Shown in pieces: positions 24,580-37,013 of a DNA stretch of 64,000 nt (the stretch's first letter is position 1; each line of letters opens with the position of its first letter). This DNA is from Cylicocyclus nassatus (lineage: Eukaryota; Nematoda; Chromadorea; Rhabditida; Strongylidae): assembly GCA_958299035.1 (NCBI GenBank), contig CATQJL010000112.1, forward strand, positions 55,905,140 through 55,969,139. Reading direction: 5' to 3'. Below the pieces are notes generated by a model. That model did no database searches. It worked only from the letters and a program-made list of their open reading frames with translations, and was not told the origin of the DNA. The position numbers and the translations under genes are program-made.

Positions 24580-25440
24580 GAACTTGGAACGTATTTCGAA
24601 GATCACTAAGGAACTGCTCGAAAAAAGAAAATTTCTGAGGCAGGGTCCGAATGCAACCCATCTCAAACGACTGATAGCCAACGCCAGTGGCAGAACAGCT
24701 TTGCAGGAGGACTTGAAAGTACAGGCAAGGCAAGATACTGGAAGCAGCCGAAGGAAGACGAAGTCTCAAGAAGTAACGTAGGGACCTCTGTGAATAATTG
24801 AGCATAAACGGAACTCCGACTTTTTCCCAATACAAGATGGACTCTATCGTGAAGAACTTCTACACCAACCTCTTCCGCTCATCAACATCCGTGCCGATGC
24901 CTGTTGTTCCCACTGGAGAAGTACCACTACGAATTCTACCTGCTGAAAGTTCGGGCGATTCAGACCATGAAAACGCCAACGGCTCCAGGACCAGTCCACC
25001 TTTCCGTCAAACTTCTGCGAGCCGGAGGACCACGTCTACAGGAGATTCTCGCGTCGCTCGCAATATCTTAGGCCAAACGGGGTGATCTTCGGAACTACCG
25101 CACAATATGCTTGCTGAGTGTATTGTAAAAGCTTTTCACGGAAATTTCCTGCTTACATATTTAGGATACTGAATGAAGCCCAGCTCCAAGAACAAGCAAG
25201 ATTTCGCAAAGATTCAGCAGCATGGATTACATTCAGACGGTTTCAAAAGCCATAGAAGCCGCCGGGAGTACCGACTGCCCCACGTCCTAAATTTCGTCGA
25301 CTAGAGAAAGCCTTTGAGAGCATCGAAACCAACGTCTGTCAGCCTTTGCCTACTGTTTTTTTTTTCAAATCTTACGCAAAACTATTTGTACACTCTCGGA
25401 CGCTATGATGTAAGAGAGCTCTCGCGCAGATAGTGGCGGT
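24580..25440 (+). pseudogene. Decayed RTE-like non-LTR retrotransposon fragment (left arm)
   Basis: Broken frames encode pieces typical of strongylid RTE polyproteins upstream of and within the reverse transcriptase: RISKITKELLEKRKFLRQ, GPNATHLKRLIAN and ALQEDLK (24584-24781), then FYTNLFRSS and PLRILPAE (24798-25085), then LNEAQLQEQARFRK and an EKAFES stretch before about 25330. Frameshifts and stops separate them, and most of the RT catalytic core is gone. Family assignment is from remembered RTE sequence. Confidence 0.65.
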
Positions 25441-25449
25441 ATGGTTGTC

Positions 25450-27372
25450 CCCTTTCTTTTTACACAGCCTGCTATTTTTTATTTAGGCTCATACCATCCA
25501 TTCTTGCACATCTTGTAACTTTTCCTCAGACGAAAAATTTTCCTTTGCGGCTGCCTTTATGAACGTAAATATCAGATCGTCCCAAAATTTTTAACATTTC
25601 GACCGGTTATAAGAAAGCACGGAATATTGGGCAATTGCATTTTCCAGCGTCTCCTACTGACTAGCGATATTTGTGGCAATTTTCCAACAATCTTCCTGCA
25701 ACCTTGTGTCATGCACAAAGGCGGAGAACATTGAGAAATTATTGGAATTGAGAATTCAAAGGGATTATGCTTAAACACTAGTTTTACAGGGTAAATAAGC
25801 TTTAATGCTTGTGAACTGTGCCCGGCACGAGGTTGGCAAATATCAGACTAAAAATCGTTTTGGGAAAAGCAAAGGGATCTTGTCAGTACACATTGATGTG
25901 TATATACCATCACGTAACAGTTGCTACGCGATTGCGACGCTCACGCATAGCGATATGGCTTCAAACTTGGTGTATGAACGCAAAAAAGCTGGGAGGAGCA
26001 TAGCGCAGAGTATTGTGGAAAAATTATGTGGTTGTTAAGCTAAATTGTGGGAGCCTTTTTCCGATTAAATTTTAATGAAAAAGTGGTAGGTAGCAATATG
26101 GCTCCAGACTTCGTGCATATGGATAGAACAAGAAGTAGGCACGAATCAATCATGAGAAGCTTAATTGATTGAAGAGCGTGCCCAACTTTTTTTTCAATAG
26201 GGTGGCAATTTCCACCTTAATGCCATCCTGAGCATTGCAAAACGTTCATTCAAATAATTTTTCTATGATATGTTCTGCATCCTAAATTAATTATATGAAT
26301 AATTCTGGTTTTAAAACCACTTCTGTTCTTCGCTGGATTAGAAAAACGGCGAGTTCTCTCTTGAGCATGCCTCTTTTGGCACCCAAACATCAATTTTTGA
26401 AAGTTACTTATACAAAACGCTTTCAAAAAATAATTCATGATGGTTTTATCTGAAAGCTCCATCGGAAGAAAAAAGCTTCCAAAAAGAAGAAAAAAATTGC
26501 GTCAAACTGATACAGTCGCTTAATGGTTGATGTAATATGCGGTATGACTTGATCAAACTTTTAATTCGGTGATGGGCAGAAAAAATCTTAGAAATTTTCA
26601 GAAGTCATCTTGAAATGCTTATACTGCACTTTGTTTACTCTATCCACCTGTTAGCAATACTACTGGTCAAAAGAGTTTCAAAAAATTCGTCAAATTTGGA
26701 CATGTTCACAACTTTTAGATTTGCGTAATCATATGGTTGACCAGAAAAGCAGTGCATTTCAGAAACATGATTTTGCGAAGGGAAAAACACTGCGCGAATA
26801 TAAGACGTTTGCCTAACGCTTCCATGTGTTCGTACAGCAAGTGAAAAACGGAAAGAAATCTTGGTACGACCTAATATATACAGACACATTACCTGATTCT
26901 GACAGTATCTGCGCTCTCATTACTACAAAATCCCTCTATTCAACTACAATTTCTGGTATCCTCGTTCTTAGTGACAGTGACCGCTCATAATATGATGCTA
27001 TCGATGTGCCTAAAGATTTGCTGGAAAGTTGCCCTTGCAAAACTTTGGGTATTCGTCTACAAAACGCTATGCATAAAGTCACATCGTTTTTTACAAAGCG
27101 AGTTGTACATCTGCAACGAAATGAAACTATTAACGAAAGATTTCCGCGTTGTATCATTTACTGGTAGAATGTTTCAGCTAAATCGGTTCGCGCATGAAGG
27201 AGTTCATACTAACTGAATATCAATAAATTCTCTGCTTTACCTCAACTTTTCGATAAATGGCAATGGTTACAAACAAATGAACACAGACAAAAACGTGAAC
27301 ATGCTTGTAAATGCTTTATTTTGAGTAACAGCAGCATGAACAAGGATCTTCACCGCCGTTGCCATCGTACTC
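25450..27372. other. Left-arm interval without assigned gene
   Basis: Open frames at 25805-26038, 26250-26462, 26635-26889 and 26936-27157 appear twice in the window only because the palindrome mirrors them (36416-36649, 35992-36204, 35565-35819, 35297-35518). None shows a recognisable domain. Confidence 0.5.
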
Positions 27373-28301
27373 TTACTTCTTTTTGCCGTTGCAGATGCAG
27401 TAAGTACCGACGCAGTGTCCGACACCTTTGCCCTGAAACAAATAAAATAAGGTGAGTCAAAACTCAAGGTGTATAATTTATCACGTAATAAAACGATTTT
27501 TTCTGTGCTGTTTTGTGCGCCTTTATTTAATAAGCAGTTGCTCTATTAATAGGTTGGAATTTTATAGACCGGATGTTGTTATAATGTGTACATTAAATAA
27601 AAAGGTTTTTATTTTTTGTTTTAATAATATGGCCTAAATATTATAGTTATTGTGATAAAAACCATCTGTGTCTTCCGTCACACAATGTGCATGAAAAAGA
27701 ATCTCAATTCAATGCAATGGATCATCTGGTATTTTCTACGCTACTCTACTGTCCCCCAGTAGCAAAGTGAATTTTATTTTCTTACAGTTTCCGACGATTA
27801 GCCAATTACAGGAGGCAACAATACGCTCCAATTATGCGGTATTTTCTAGCGTTCTTAAATTTTATCTGGTTCCCTGCCCCAACTGCTCTTTTGTAGCCTT
27901 CTGTGCTCGCTTCTCTCTTTCTTTTTCTTTTTTTCTCTCGCTTGTAACGAATCCTAGTTAGAAGCAATAAATAGAAACTCGGAAATCAAATCGAACCTAT
28001 GATTTGGCCTCTGTTCAATGTATATATGCACATGGTTTGGTCCCAATCGGTTTAGAAATGTAGAATTCTATTTCAACTACATGTATACACATAGAAACAC
28101 AAACAGAGCTTGCTTAAGTGTAAGATAAACCAGAATCTACGTGAGCTCTGCCAGAACTTCCTTTAGCTCTTTATTCTGGCGAAAACTTGCCAATGCAAGG
28201 CAGTGTGCAGTGCATGCAGCCCAGCCTCCAATTTCACACGAAACTGCCATAGTGCCTGCCATTGCACAAAGAAGAACTATGAAAAAAAGCAGGAGCTTCA
28301 T
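27373..28301 (-). CDS. Six-cysteine insect-type (CS-alpha-beta) defensin, left-arm copy
   Basis: Two exons on the minus strand: 28301-28191 and 27432-27373, encoding 56 aa. The product matches the right-arm copy (34153-35081), and the regions compared are identical between arms. Residues 1-19 form a signal peptide; the mature peptide has cysteines at 22, 30, 34, 44, 49 and 51 with the defensin pattern C-x3-C ... G-x-C ... C-x-C and a lysine-rich tail. The intron starts GCAAGT and ends TTTCAG. If the palindrome is an artefact, this and the right-arm gene are one locus. See the right-arm entry for the detailed reasoning. Confidence 0.75.
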
Positions 28302-28559
28302 TTCTGAAATTAGTTATGTACTCGCATGACCACTTCATTGCGCTAAAAACACTTTCAAAGCAGATATCAATCCTGCGAAGTTTAGGAAGGATCTCATATG
28401 ATTCACGACAAGGCAACAGCTCATAGCAGCGATTGAGACTTGAAGCGTTTCTAATTTGGGCCACCTTGCTTTGGGAACCCCTAAGTAATTCTTAACCTCA
28501 AGATGGCAGCATTCCTTGATTATGGAAGTCGATAAAAAAATCAAATGTGAAAAAAAGCT

Positions 28560-30150
28560 TCAAGCTATGACAAACTAAAGAAAACGGAATAATCAGTGCT
28601 TCACTAAAGTACTAAATTATTCAAAACTTGAGTTCAAGAATTCTATTTTGAAGTCTCTGCTTATTAGGTCAAATTCTGTTTTGCTCCTTTTGTATGTACG
28701 CAAGATGCCTTATTAGAAAGTGAATGCTAGGTTGTACATCTTTGTCTCTACTTACTGGTTCGTGCCTTTTTATGTACATTGAACTATGTGCGGAGAACCT
28801 TACCGATGATTAATTCTGAAACGCTTGATGAATTTACAAGAGAATTGAATTGAATGCAGCCTTGATGAGTCTTCAGTAAATTTCTTGGTGTTCAAAAAAA
28901 CTGGAGCTAATAATCTTTCAATTGCTTCGGGTACAACATTATTTGAATTAGTTTCGACTTAGATTCTCAATAATGAAATAATCCACTCCCTTCCCAACAA
29001 TAGGCGGTAGGAAATTTTGAAGAAATTTTGCCTGTATAAAAATCTCTTCCTTAAATTGTCCAAATAAGCTGTAGACAACGTTATGAGGTTGGTAGGCAAT
29101 GCTGATCCTACATGTAAGCTTAGCTTTGCTGATTCCTTATATAAGCTTTCCGCCGCAATTTGTTCTAGTTCAGAAATTACCACAAAGAACAGCAAGCGCG
29201 GTCCCATGACTATCAAAACCCGATTACCATGTAAACAGCTCTAGAAGCATGTATCAAGCTGCTCATTGAATTCAATGCTTGAAAGTCCCACCATATTTCC
29301 AGAATTTTGTTCGAAAATCCCCAACGATTTTCAGATGTTATATAAAAATTTCCGAATGGTAGTTGTTTTGCTGTGACAATACTGTACTGGAAGATTTCCG
29401 CAAAAAAACAACAACAAACGATACTCATGTTGCACTGCTTTGACTTATAATAAACTCTAAATTGAAAGCAAGATTTTGACACATTCTGACGTATCATATC
29501 GCACTGCCTTAAACTATCAAGGCACTGTACAATTTCAGTATGCATTTCCGGCTAAACATGATAATTCTTCAAGTTTACCACAAGCACCAAAAAATTTCTT
29601 TTCAAAAAATGACGGTTTCTATGATTCGCAAGTGTTATAAAAGGGAACGTTGAACATTGAAGAGACAAACTTTTCGCCCTTTGAAAATTAGAAAAAAAGG
29701 CATAAAGTACGGCATTAATATCGCCGAGTTACCGCGAAGAATGCAACTCGCCCATCCACAATCTTTAAACAACTTGCATCTATGCGTTTGAGTGAGTTTG
29801 CAGCAATCATTGCTCACTGTTTCATTTAGAGTTTGAGGTCATGAGCTGATTATTAGAGCACAATCACTCGATGTGATTACTACCTTTTCAAAGCGGGAGC
29901 GAAGGTTTTTTGAGCACACCATACTTTCTCTTGTACAGCAGAGAAGCAAAGATGATCAAAACGTCGTCAAACATGTTCGAATTCTTGCTTTTTACCATGA
30001 ATTGGAGAGGCTAAATTGAAGTAGAGAAAACAACGCAGTTGAAATCTATGTCGCTTTTATACTTGCAAATTTTCAATGCAATCTGTCAGCCATCGCTAAG
30101 GAGCTTGCTGTAAGTCGTACTTGATGACAGCAAACATATGACCTGATAAT
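28560..30150. other. Left-arm interval without assigned gene
   Basis: Frames at 28959-29216 and 29213-29545 (minus) are the longest here and recur in the right arm. No signal peptide, domain or splice structure could be justified. Reported as unassigned. Confidence 0.5.
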
Positions 30151-30154
30151 TATT

Positions 30155-30765
30155 TTTTGCATCACTAGAAAGCACCACTTAGCTATTTTAGACAAAAGTA
30201 TTGTCAACAAGTGATTTACTTCAGATAACATAATCGGCTAAAATCTGGTTAAAGGAAAAAAGATGTTTGCGAACGTCTGAACGCAGAAAGCCACATTTTT
30301 ACCGTTTTTGGAGCGAGTTCAAAAACAAGCACCATGCGCATATCTATAGCGTGTTTACATGTGAGGATAAACTTACAGCACGTTATCAAATAGCCAAAAA
30401 TTCTGGAGAAGAATGAATTCTGGGAGTTCATTCATCAAGCCTTGGGCTAAGTAAGTATCTGCGATACTTTACTTGGAAAACATATATTTTTTTTGACACC
30501 AATTTGACAGATGTTTAACCGATTATGTTTTTTGAAGTGAATCGTTCATTTGATGACAGTACTTTTATCTAAAGGAGCTAAGTGGTGAATTTAGTGATGC
30601 AAAGTAAGTATTTGCATCTGCGATACTTTATTTGGAAAGCATATGGATTATTCGATGTCATTTGACAGGTTCTTAGCCAATTATGTTTTCTGAAGTGATT
30701 CATTTGATGACAGTACTTTCATATAAAGGAGCTAATTGTGTTTTTTAGTGATGCAAAAAATAATT
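30155..30765. repeat. Short repeats near the palindrome centre (one inverted, two direct copies)
   Basis: A motif of about 90 bp (TTATGTTTTCTGAAGTGA...GACAGTACTTT...AAGGAGCTAA...AGTGATGCAAA) occurs directly at about 30520-30610 and 30675-30760, and inverted at about 30160-30245. The direct copies sit in a duplicated unit of about 152 bp starting AAGTAAGTATCTGCGATAC and AAGTAAGTATTTGCATCTGC. Everything is mirrored in the right arm. Confidence 0.65.
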
Positions 30766-31171
30766 ACGAGATCATCTGTTTGTGTGTTGAGAACCAATTT
30801 GGAAAAATCAGTGTTTGCATGAATCTATATTTATTTTTTCATAAAATACCATTCGATTTTGAGCATTGCAAAATTCATTTTTTGGCAACGCGATTGGGGT
30901 AATCTGTTAGAGTGAGTGTTGTATCATAAAACAAAGACTTTCTTCACGTCGATTGACAAAATCATCTGAAAGCTCCGAAAGCATCGTGAAATTGTCATTT
31001 GACACATTTGGTCACAATCAACAGACACACATTTGTCATGAGTTGCGGACTCAGTTTAAGGATTAACGACTTATTTTTTTCGTTACAGTAACCGTCGGGG
31101 ATTTTCCTTATCTAATCTTTCAAAGCTGATTACCCCGTTTTCAGGTGTATAAGCCGCACCCTTTTCGCTCT

Positions 31172-31279
31172 AAAGGCGAACACGCCAAAAGACTGACTGT
31201 CATCATGGAGCGCGTTAAGTGAAAGCAGCATGCGATATGGCGACCGCTTCCCGAGACATATGTGCAACGGCACGCTTGG
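31172..31279. other. Spacer (about 108 bp) at the centre of the giant palindrome
   Basis: The two arms converge on GTGTATAAGCCGCACCC (left, about 31145) and its complement (right, about 31290). The sequence between 31172 and 31279 has no counterpart in the other arm. No repeat, gene or origin motif was recognised in it. Confidence 0.8.
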
Positions 31280-31383
31280 AGAGCAAAAAGGGTGCGGCTT
31301 ATACACTTGAAAACGGGGGTAATCAGTTTTGAAAGATTAGATAAGGAAAATCCCCGACGGTACTGTAACGAAAAAAATAAGTC

Positions 31384-31407
31384 AGTACTCTGCGTTGATA
31401 CCACTGC
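31384..31407 (-). other. SMART/gDNA-amplification adapter-like sequence (24 of 26 nt)
   Basis: The plus strand reads AGTACTCTGCGTTGATACCA followed by CTGC, the reverse complement of the widely used SMART/ISPCR-type primer that starts AAGCAGTGGTATCAACGCAG. It replaces about 28 nt present in the left arm (about 31042-31069). It is non-biological in origin unless shown otherwise. Confidence 0.9.
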
Positions 31408-31725
31408 ATGACAAATGTGTGTCTGCTGATTGTGACCAAATGTGTCAAATGACAATTTCACGATGCTTTCGGAGCTTTCAGATGATTTTGTCAATCGACG
31501 TGAAGAAAGTCTTTGTTTTATGATACAACACTCACTCTAACAGATTACCCCAATCGCGTTGCCAATAAATGAATTTTGCAATGCTCAAAATCGAATGGTA
31601 TTTTATGAAAAAATAAATATAGATTTATCCAAACATTGATTTTTCCAAATTGGTTCTCAACAACACAAACAGATGACCTCGTAATTATTTTTTGCATCAC
31701 TAAAAAACACAATTAGCTCCTTTAT

Positions 31726-31751
31726 AGTACTCTGCGTTGATACCACTGCTT
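31726..31751 (-). other. SMART/gDNA-amplification adapter sequence, full 26-nt match
   Basis: AGTACTCTGCGTTGATACCA followed by CTGCTT is the exact reverse complement of the 26-nt primer. It sits in the right arm only, replacing about 23 nt of genomic sequence found at the mirrored position of the left arm (about 30704-30726). It marks a PCR or library join retained in the assembly. Confidence 0.93.
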
Positions 31752-34144
31752 ATCACTTCAGAAAACATAATTGGCTAAGAACCTGTCAAATGACATCGAA
31801 TAATCCATATGCTTTCCAAATAAAGTATCGCAGATGCAAATACTTACTTTGCATCACTAAATTCACCACTTAGCTCCTTTAGATAAAAGTACTGTCATCA
31901 AATGAACGATTCACTTCAAAAAACATAATCGGTTAAACATCTGTCAAATTGGTGTCAAAAAAAAAATATATGTTTTCCAAGTAAAGTATCGCAGATACTT
32001 ACTTAGCCCAAGGCTTGATGAATGAACTCCCAGAATTCATTCTTCTCCAGAATTTTTGGCTATTTGATAACGTGCTGTAAGTTTATCCTCACATGTAAAC
32101 ACGCTGTAGATATGCGCATGGTGCTTGTTTTTGAACTCGCTCCAAAAACGGTAAAAATGTGGCTTTCTGCGTTCAGACGTTCGCAAACATCTTTTTTCCT
32201 TTAACCAGATTTTAGCCGATTATGTTATCTGAAGTAAATCACTTGTTGACAATACTTTTGTCTAAAATAGCTAAGTGGTGCTTTCTAGTGATGCAAAAAA
32301 TAATTATCAGGTCATATGTTTGCTGTCATCAAGTACGACTTACACCAAGCTCCTTAGCGATGGCTGACAGATTGCATTGAAAATTTGCAAGTATAAAAGC
32401 GAAATAGATTTCAACTGCGTTGTTTTCTCTACTTCAATTTAGCCTCTCTAATTCATGGTAAAAAGCAAGAATTCGAACATGTTTGACGACGTTTTGATCA
32501 TCTTTGCTTCTCTGCTGTACAAGAGAAAGTATGGTGTGCTCAAAAAACCTTCGCTCCCGCTTTGAAAAGGTAGTAATCACATCGAGTGATTGTGCTCTAA
32601 TAATCAGCTCCATGACCTCAAACTCTAAATGAAACAGTGAGCAATGATTGCTGCAAACTCACTCAAACGCATAGATGCAAGTTGTTTAAAGATTGTGGAT
32701 GGGCGAGTTGCATTCTTCGCGGTAACTCGGCGATATTAATGCCGTACTTTATGCCTTTTTTTCTAATTTGCAAAGGGCGAAAAGTTTGTCTCTTCAATGT
32801 TCAACGTTCCCTTTTATAACACTTGCGAATCATAGAAACCGTCATTTTTTGAAAAGAAATTTTTTGGTGCTTGTGGTAAACTTGAAGAATTATCATGTTT
32901 AGCCGGAAATGCATACTGAAATTGTACAGTGCCTTGATAGTTTAAGGCAGTGCGATATGATACGTCAGAATGTGTCAAAATCTTGCTTTCAATTTAGAGT
33001 TTATTATAAGTCAAAGCAGTGCAACATGAGTATCGTTTGTTGTTGTTTTTTTGCGGAAATCTTCCAGTACAGTATTGTCACAGCAAAACAACTACCATTC
33101 GGAAATTTTTATATAACGTCTGAAAATCGTTGGGGATTTTCGAACAAAATTCTGGAAATATGGTGGGACTTTCAAGCATTGAATTCAATGAGCAGCTTGA
33201 TACATGCTTCTAGAGCTGTTTACATGGTAATCGGGTTTTGATAGTCATGGGACCGCGCTTGCTGTTCTTTGTGGTAATTTCTGAACTAGAACAAATTGCG
33301 GCGGAAAGCTTATATAAGGAATCAGCAAAGCTAAGCTTACATGTAGGATCAGCATTGCCTACCAACCTCATAACGTTGTCTACAGCTTATTTGGACAATT
33401 TAAGGAAGAGATTTTTATACAGGCAAAATTTCTTCAAAATTTCCTACCGCCTATTGTTGGGAAGGGAGTGGATTATTTCATTATTGAGAATCTAAGTCGA
33501 AACTAATTCAAATAATGTTGTACCCGAAGCAATTGAAAGATTATTAGCTCCAGTTTTTTTGAACACCAAGAAATTTACTGAAGACTCATCAAGGCTGCAT
33601 TCAATTCAATTCTCTTGTAAATTCATCAAGCGTTTCAGAATTAATCATCGGTAAGGTTCTCCGCACATAGTTCAATGTACATAAAAAGGCACGAACCAGT
33701 AAGTAGAGACAAAGATGTACAACCTAGCATTCACTTTCTAATAAGGCATCTTGCGTACATACAAAAGGAGCAAAACAGAATTTGACCTAATAAGCAGAGA
33801 CTTCAAAATAGAATTCTTGAACTCAAGTTTTGAATAATTTAGTACTTTAGTGAAGCACTGATTATTCCGTTTTCTTTAGTTTGTCATAGCTTGAAGCTTT
33901 TTTTCACATTTGATTTTTTTATCGACTTCCATAATCAAGGAATGCTGCCATCTTGAGGTTAAGAATTACTTAGGGGTTCCCAAAGCAAGGTGGCCCAAAT
34001 TAGAAACGCTTCAAGTCTCAATCGCTGCTATGAGCTGTTGCCTTGTCGTGAATCATATGAGATCCTTCCTAAACTTCGCAGGATTGATATCTGCTTTGAA
34101 AGTGTTTTTAGCGCAATGAAGTGGTCATGCGAGTACATAACTAA

Positions 34145-34150
34145 TTTCAG
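34145..34150 (+). promoter_or_regulatory. Candidate spliced-leader acceptor TTTCAG of the defensin gene
   Basis: TTTCAG is followed by AA and then the ATG at 34153. This two-base leader-to-start spacing is typical of SL1 trans-spliced nematode mRNAs. The same site is mirrored at 28304-28309 in the left arm. Confidence 0.65.
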
Positions 34151-34152
34151 AA

Positions 34153-35081
34153 ATGAAGCTCCTGCTTTTTTTCATAGTTCTTCTTTGTGCAATGGCAGGC
34201 ACTATGGCAGTTTCGTGTGAAATTGGAGGCTGGGCTGCATGCACTGCACACTGCCTTGCATTGGCAAGTTTTCGCCAGAATAAAGAGCTAAAGGAAGTTC
34301 TGGCAGAGCTCACGTAGATTCTGGTTTATCTTACACTTAAGCAAGCTCTGTTTGTGTTTCTATGTGTATACATGTAGTTGAAATAGAATTCTACATTTCT
34401 AAACCGATTGGGACCAAACCATGTGCATATATACATTGAACAGAGGCCAAATCATAGGTTCGATTTGATTTCCGAGTTTCTATTTATTGCTTCTAACTAG
34501 GATTCGTTACAAGCGAGAGAAAAAAAGAAAAAGAAAGAGAGAAGCGAGCACAGAAGGCTACAAAAGAGCAGTTGGGGCAGGGAACCAGATAAAATTTAAG
34601 AACGCTAGAAAATACCGCATAATTGGAGCGTATTGTTGCCTCCTGTAATTGGCTAATCGTCGGAAACTGTAAGAAAATAAAATTCACTTTGCTACTGGGG
34701 GACAGTAGAGTAGCGTAGAAAATACCAGATGATCCATTGCATTGAATTGAGATTCTTTTTCATGCACATTGTGTGACGGAAGACACAGATGGTTTTTATC
34801 ACAATAACTATAATATTTAGGCCATATTATTAAAACAAAAAATAAAAACCTTTTTATTTAATGTACACATTATAACAACATCCGGTCTATAAAATTCCAA
34901 CCTATTAATAGAGCAACTGCTTATTAAATAAAGGCGCACAAAACAGCACAGAAAAAATCGTTTTATTACGTGATAAATTATACACCTTGAGTTTTGACTC
35001 ACCTTATTTTATTTGTTTCAGGGCAAAGGTGTCGGACACTGCGTCGGTACTTACTGCATCTGCAACGGCAAAAAGAAGTAA
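34153..35081 (+). CDS. Six-cysteine insect-type (CS-alpha-beta) defensin, right-arm copy
   Basis: Secreted antimicrobial-type peptide by family. Exons 34153-34263 and 35022-35081 give 56 aa. Residues 1-19 (MKLLLFFIVLLCAMAGTMA) are a clear signal peptide. The mature part has Cys22, 30, 34, 44, 49 and 51, spaced C-x7-C-x3-C-x9-C-x4-C-x-C, with a G-H-C gamma-core-like turn and an NGKKK tail. This is the arthropod defensin layout, with AACTAHC and YCIC matching its core. Nematode ASABF/ABF peptides usually have eight cysteines. The exon 1 end was chosen at TTG|GCAAGT, a GC-AG intron, because it alone joins in frame to the strong TTTCAG acceptor and gives the right Cys3-Cys4 spacing. Reading on through the intron instead would end at a TAG after ELT. 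AATAAA follows at 35134. Function is inferred from the fold pattern only. Confidence 0.78.
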
Positions 35082-35133
35082 GAGTACGATGGCAACGGCG
35101 GTGAAGATCCTTGTTCATGCTGCTGTTACTCAA

Positions 35134-35139
35134 AATAAA
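35134..35139 (+). terminator. Polyadenylation signal AATAAA of the defensin gene
   Basis: AATAAA lies 53 bases after the TAA stop at 35079-35081. It is mirrored at 27315-27320 in the left arm. Confidence 0.65.
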
Positions 35140-37013
35140 GCATTTACAAGCATGTTCACGTTTTTGTCTGTGTTCATTTGTTTGTAACCATTGCCATTTA
35201 TCGAAAAGTTGAGGTAAAGCAGAGAATTTATTGATATTCAGTTAGTATGAACTCCTTCATGCGCGAACCGATTTAGCTGAAACATTCTACCAGTAAATGA
35301 TACAACGCGGAAATCTTTCGTTAATAGTTTCATTTCGTTGCAGATGTACAACTCGCTTTGTAAAAAACGATGTGACTTTATGCATAGCGTTTTGTAGACG
35401 AATACCCAAAGTTTTGCAAGGGCAACTTTCCAGCAAATCTTTAGGCACATCGATAGCATCATATTATGAGCGGTCACTGTCACTAAGAACGAGGATACCA
35501 GAAATTGTAGTTGAATAGAGGGATTTTGTAGTAATGAGAGCGCAGATACTGTCAGAATCAGGTAATGTGTCTGTATATATTAGGTCGTACCAAGATTTCT
35601 TTCCGTTTTTCACTTGCTGTACGAACACATGGAAGCGTTAGGCAAACGTCTTATATTCGCGCAGTGTTTTTCCCTTCGCAAAATCATGTTTCTGAAATGC
35701 ACTGCTTTTCTGGTCAACCATATGATTACGCAAATCTAAAAGTTGTGAACATGTCCAAATTTGACGAATTTTTTGAAACTCTTTTGACCAGTAGTTTTGC
35801 TAACAGGTGGATAGAGTAAACAAAGTGCAGTATAAGCATTTCAAGATGACTTCTGAAAATTTCTAAGATTTTTTCTGCCCATCACCGAATTAAAAGTTTG
35901 ATCAAGTCATACCGCATATTACATCAACCATTAAGCGACTGTATCAGTTTGACGCAATTTTTTTCTTCTTTTTGGAAGCTTTTTTCTTCCGATGGAGCTT
36001 TCAGATAAAACCATCATGAATTATTTTTTGAAAGCGTTTTGTATAAGTAACTTTCAAAAATTGATGTTTGGGTGCCAAAAGAGGCATGCTCAAGAGAGAA
36101 CTCGCCGTTTTTCTAATCCAGCGAAGAACAGAAGTGGTTTTAAAACCAGAATTATTCATATAATTAATTTAGGATGCAGAACATATCATAGAAAAATTAT
36201 TTGAATGAACGTTTTGCAATGCTCAGGATGGCATTAAGGTGGAAATTGCCACCCTATTGAAAAAAAAGTTGGGCACGCTCTTCAATCAATTAAGCTTCTC
36301 ATGATTGATTCGTGCCTACTTCTTGTTCTATCCATATGCACGAAGTCTGGAGCCATATTGCTACCTACCACTTTTTCATTAAAATTTAATCGGAAAAAGG
36401 CTCCCACAATTTAGCTTAACAACCACATAATTTTTCCACAATACTCTGCGCTATGCTCCTCCCAGCTTTTTTGCGTTCATACACCAAGTTTGAAGCCATA
36501 TCGCTATGCGTGAGCGTCGCAATCGCGTAGCAACTGTTACGTGATGGTATATACACATCAATGTGTACTGACAAGATCCCTTTGCTTTTCCCAAAACGAT
36601 TTTTAGTCTGATATTTGCCAACCTCGTGCCGGGCACAGTTCACAAGCATTAAAGCTTATTTACCCTGTAAAACTAGTGTTTAAGCATAATCCCTTTGAAT
36701 TCTCAATTCCAATAATTTCTCAATGTTCTCCGCCTTTGTGCATGACACAAGGTTGCAGGAAGATTGTTGGAAAATTGCCACAAATATCGCTAGTCAGTAG
36801 GAGACGCTGGAAAATGCAATTGCCCAATATTCCGTGCTTTCTTATAACCGGTCGAAATGTTAAAAATTTTGGGACGATCTGATATTTACGTTCATAAAGG
36901 CAGCCGCAAAGGAAAATTTTTCGTCTGAGGAAAAGTTACAAGATGTGCAAGAATGGATGGTATGAGCCTAAATAAAAAATAGCAGGCTGTGTAAAAAGAA
37001 AGGGGACAACCAT

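Larger units (their letters stand above)
24556..31171 (+). repeat. Left arm of a giant inverted repeat (about 6.6 kb)
   Basis: From 24556 to about 31171 the sequence is the reverse complement of 31280-37898, with coordinates summing to about 62454 along almost the entire length. Mismatches are few (for example 26654, 29692, 30344). The arm contains an RTE-like fragment, the minus-strand defensin gene and short internal repeats. Homology stops at 24556, just upstream of the RTE fragment. Confidence 0.95.

Noticed and set aside
29213..29545. 110-codon frame duplicated in both palindrome arms
   Set aside because: Duplication follows from the palindrome itself; no domain, signal peptide or splice context, so it is not evidence of a gene family.
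27373..35081. A two-member divergent defensin gene cluster as firm biology
   Set aside because: The two genes are mirror copies in arms that carry library adapter sequence; they may be one locus, so no claim of gene duplication is made.
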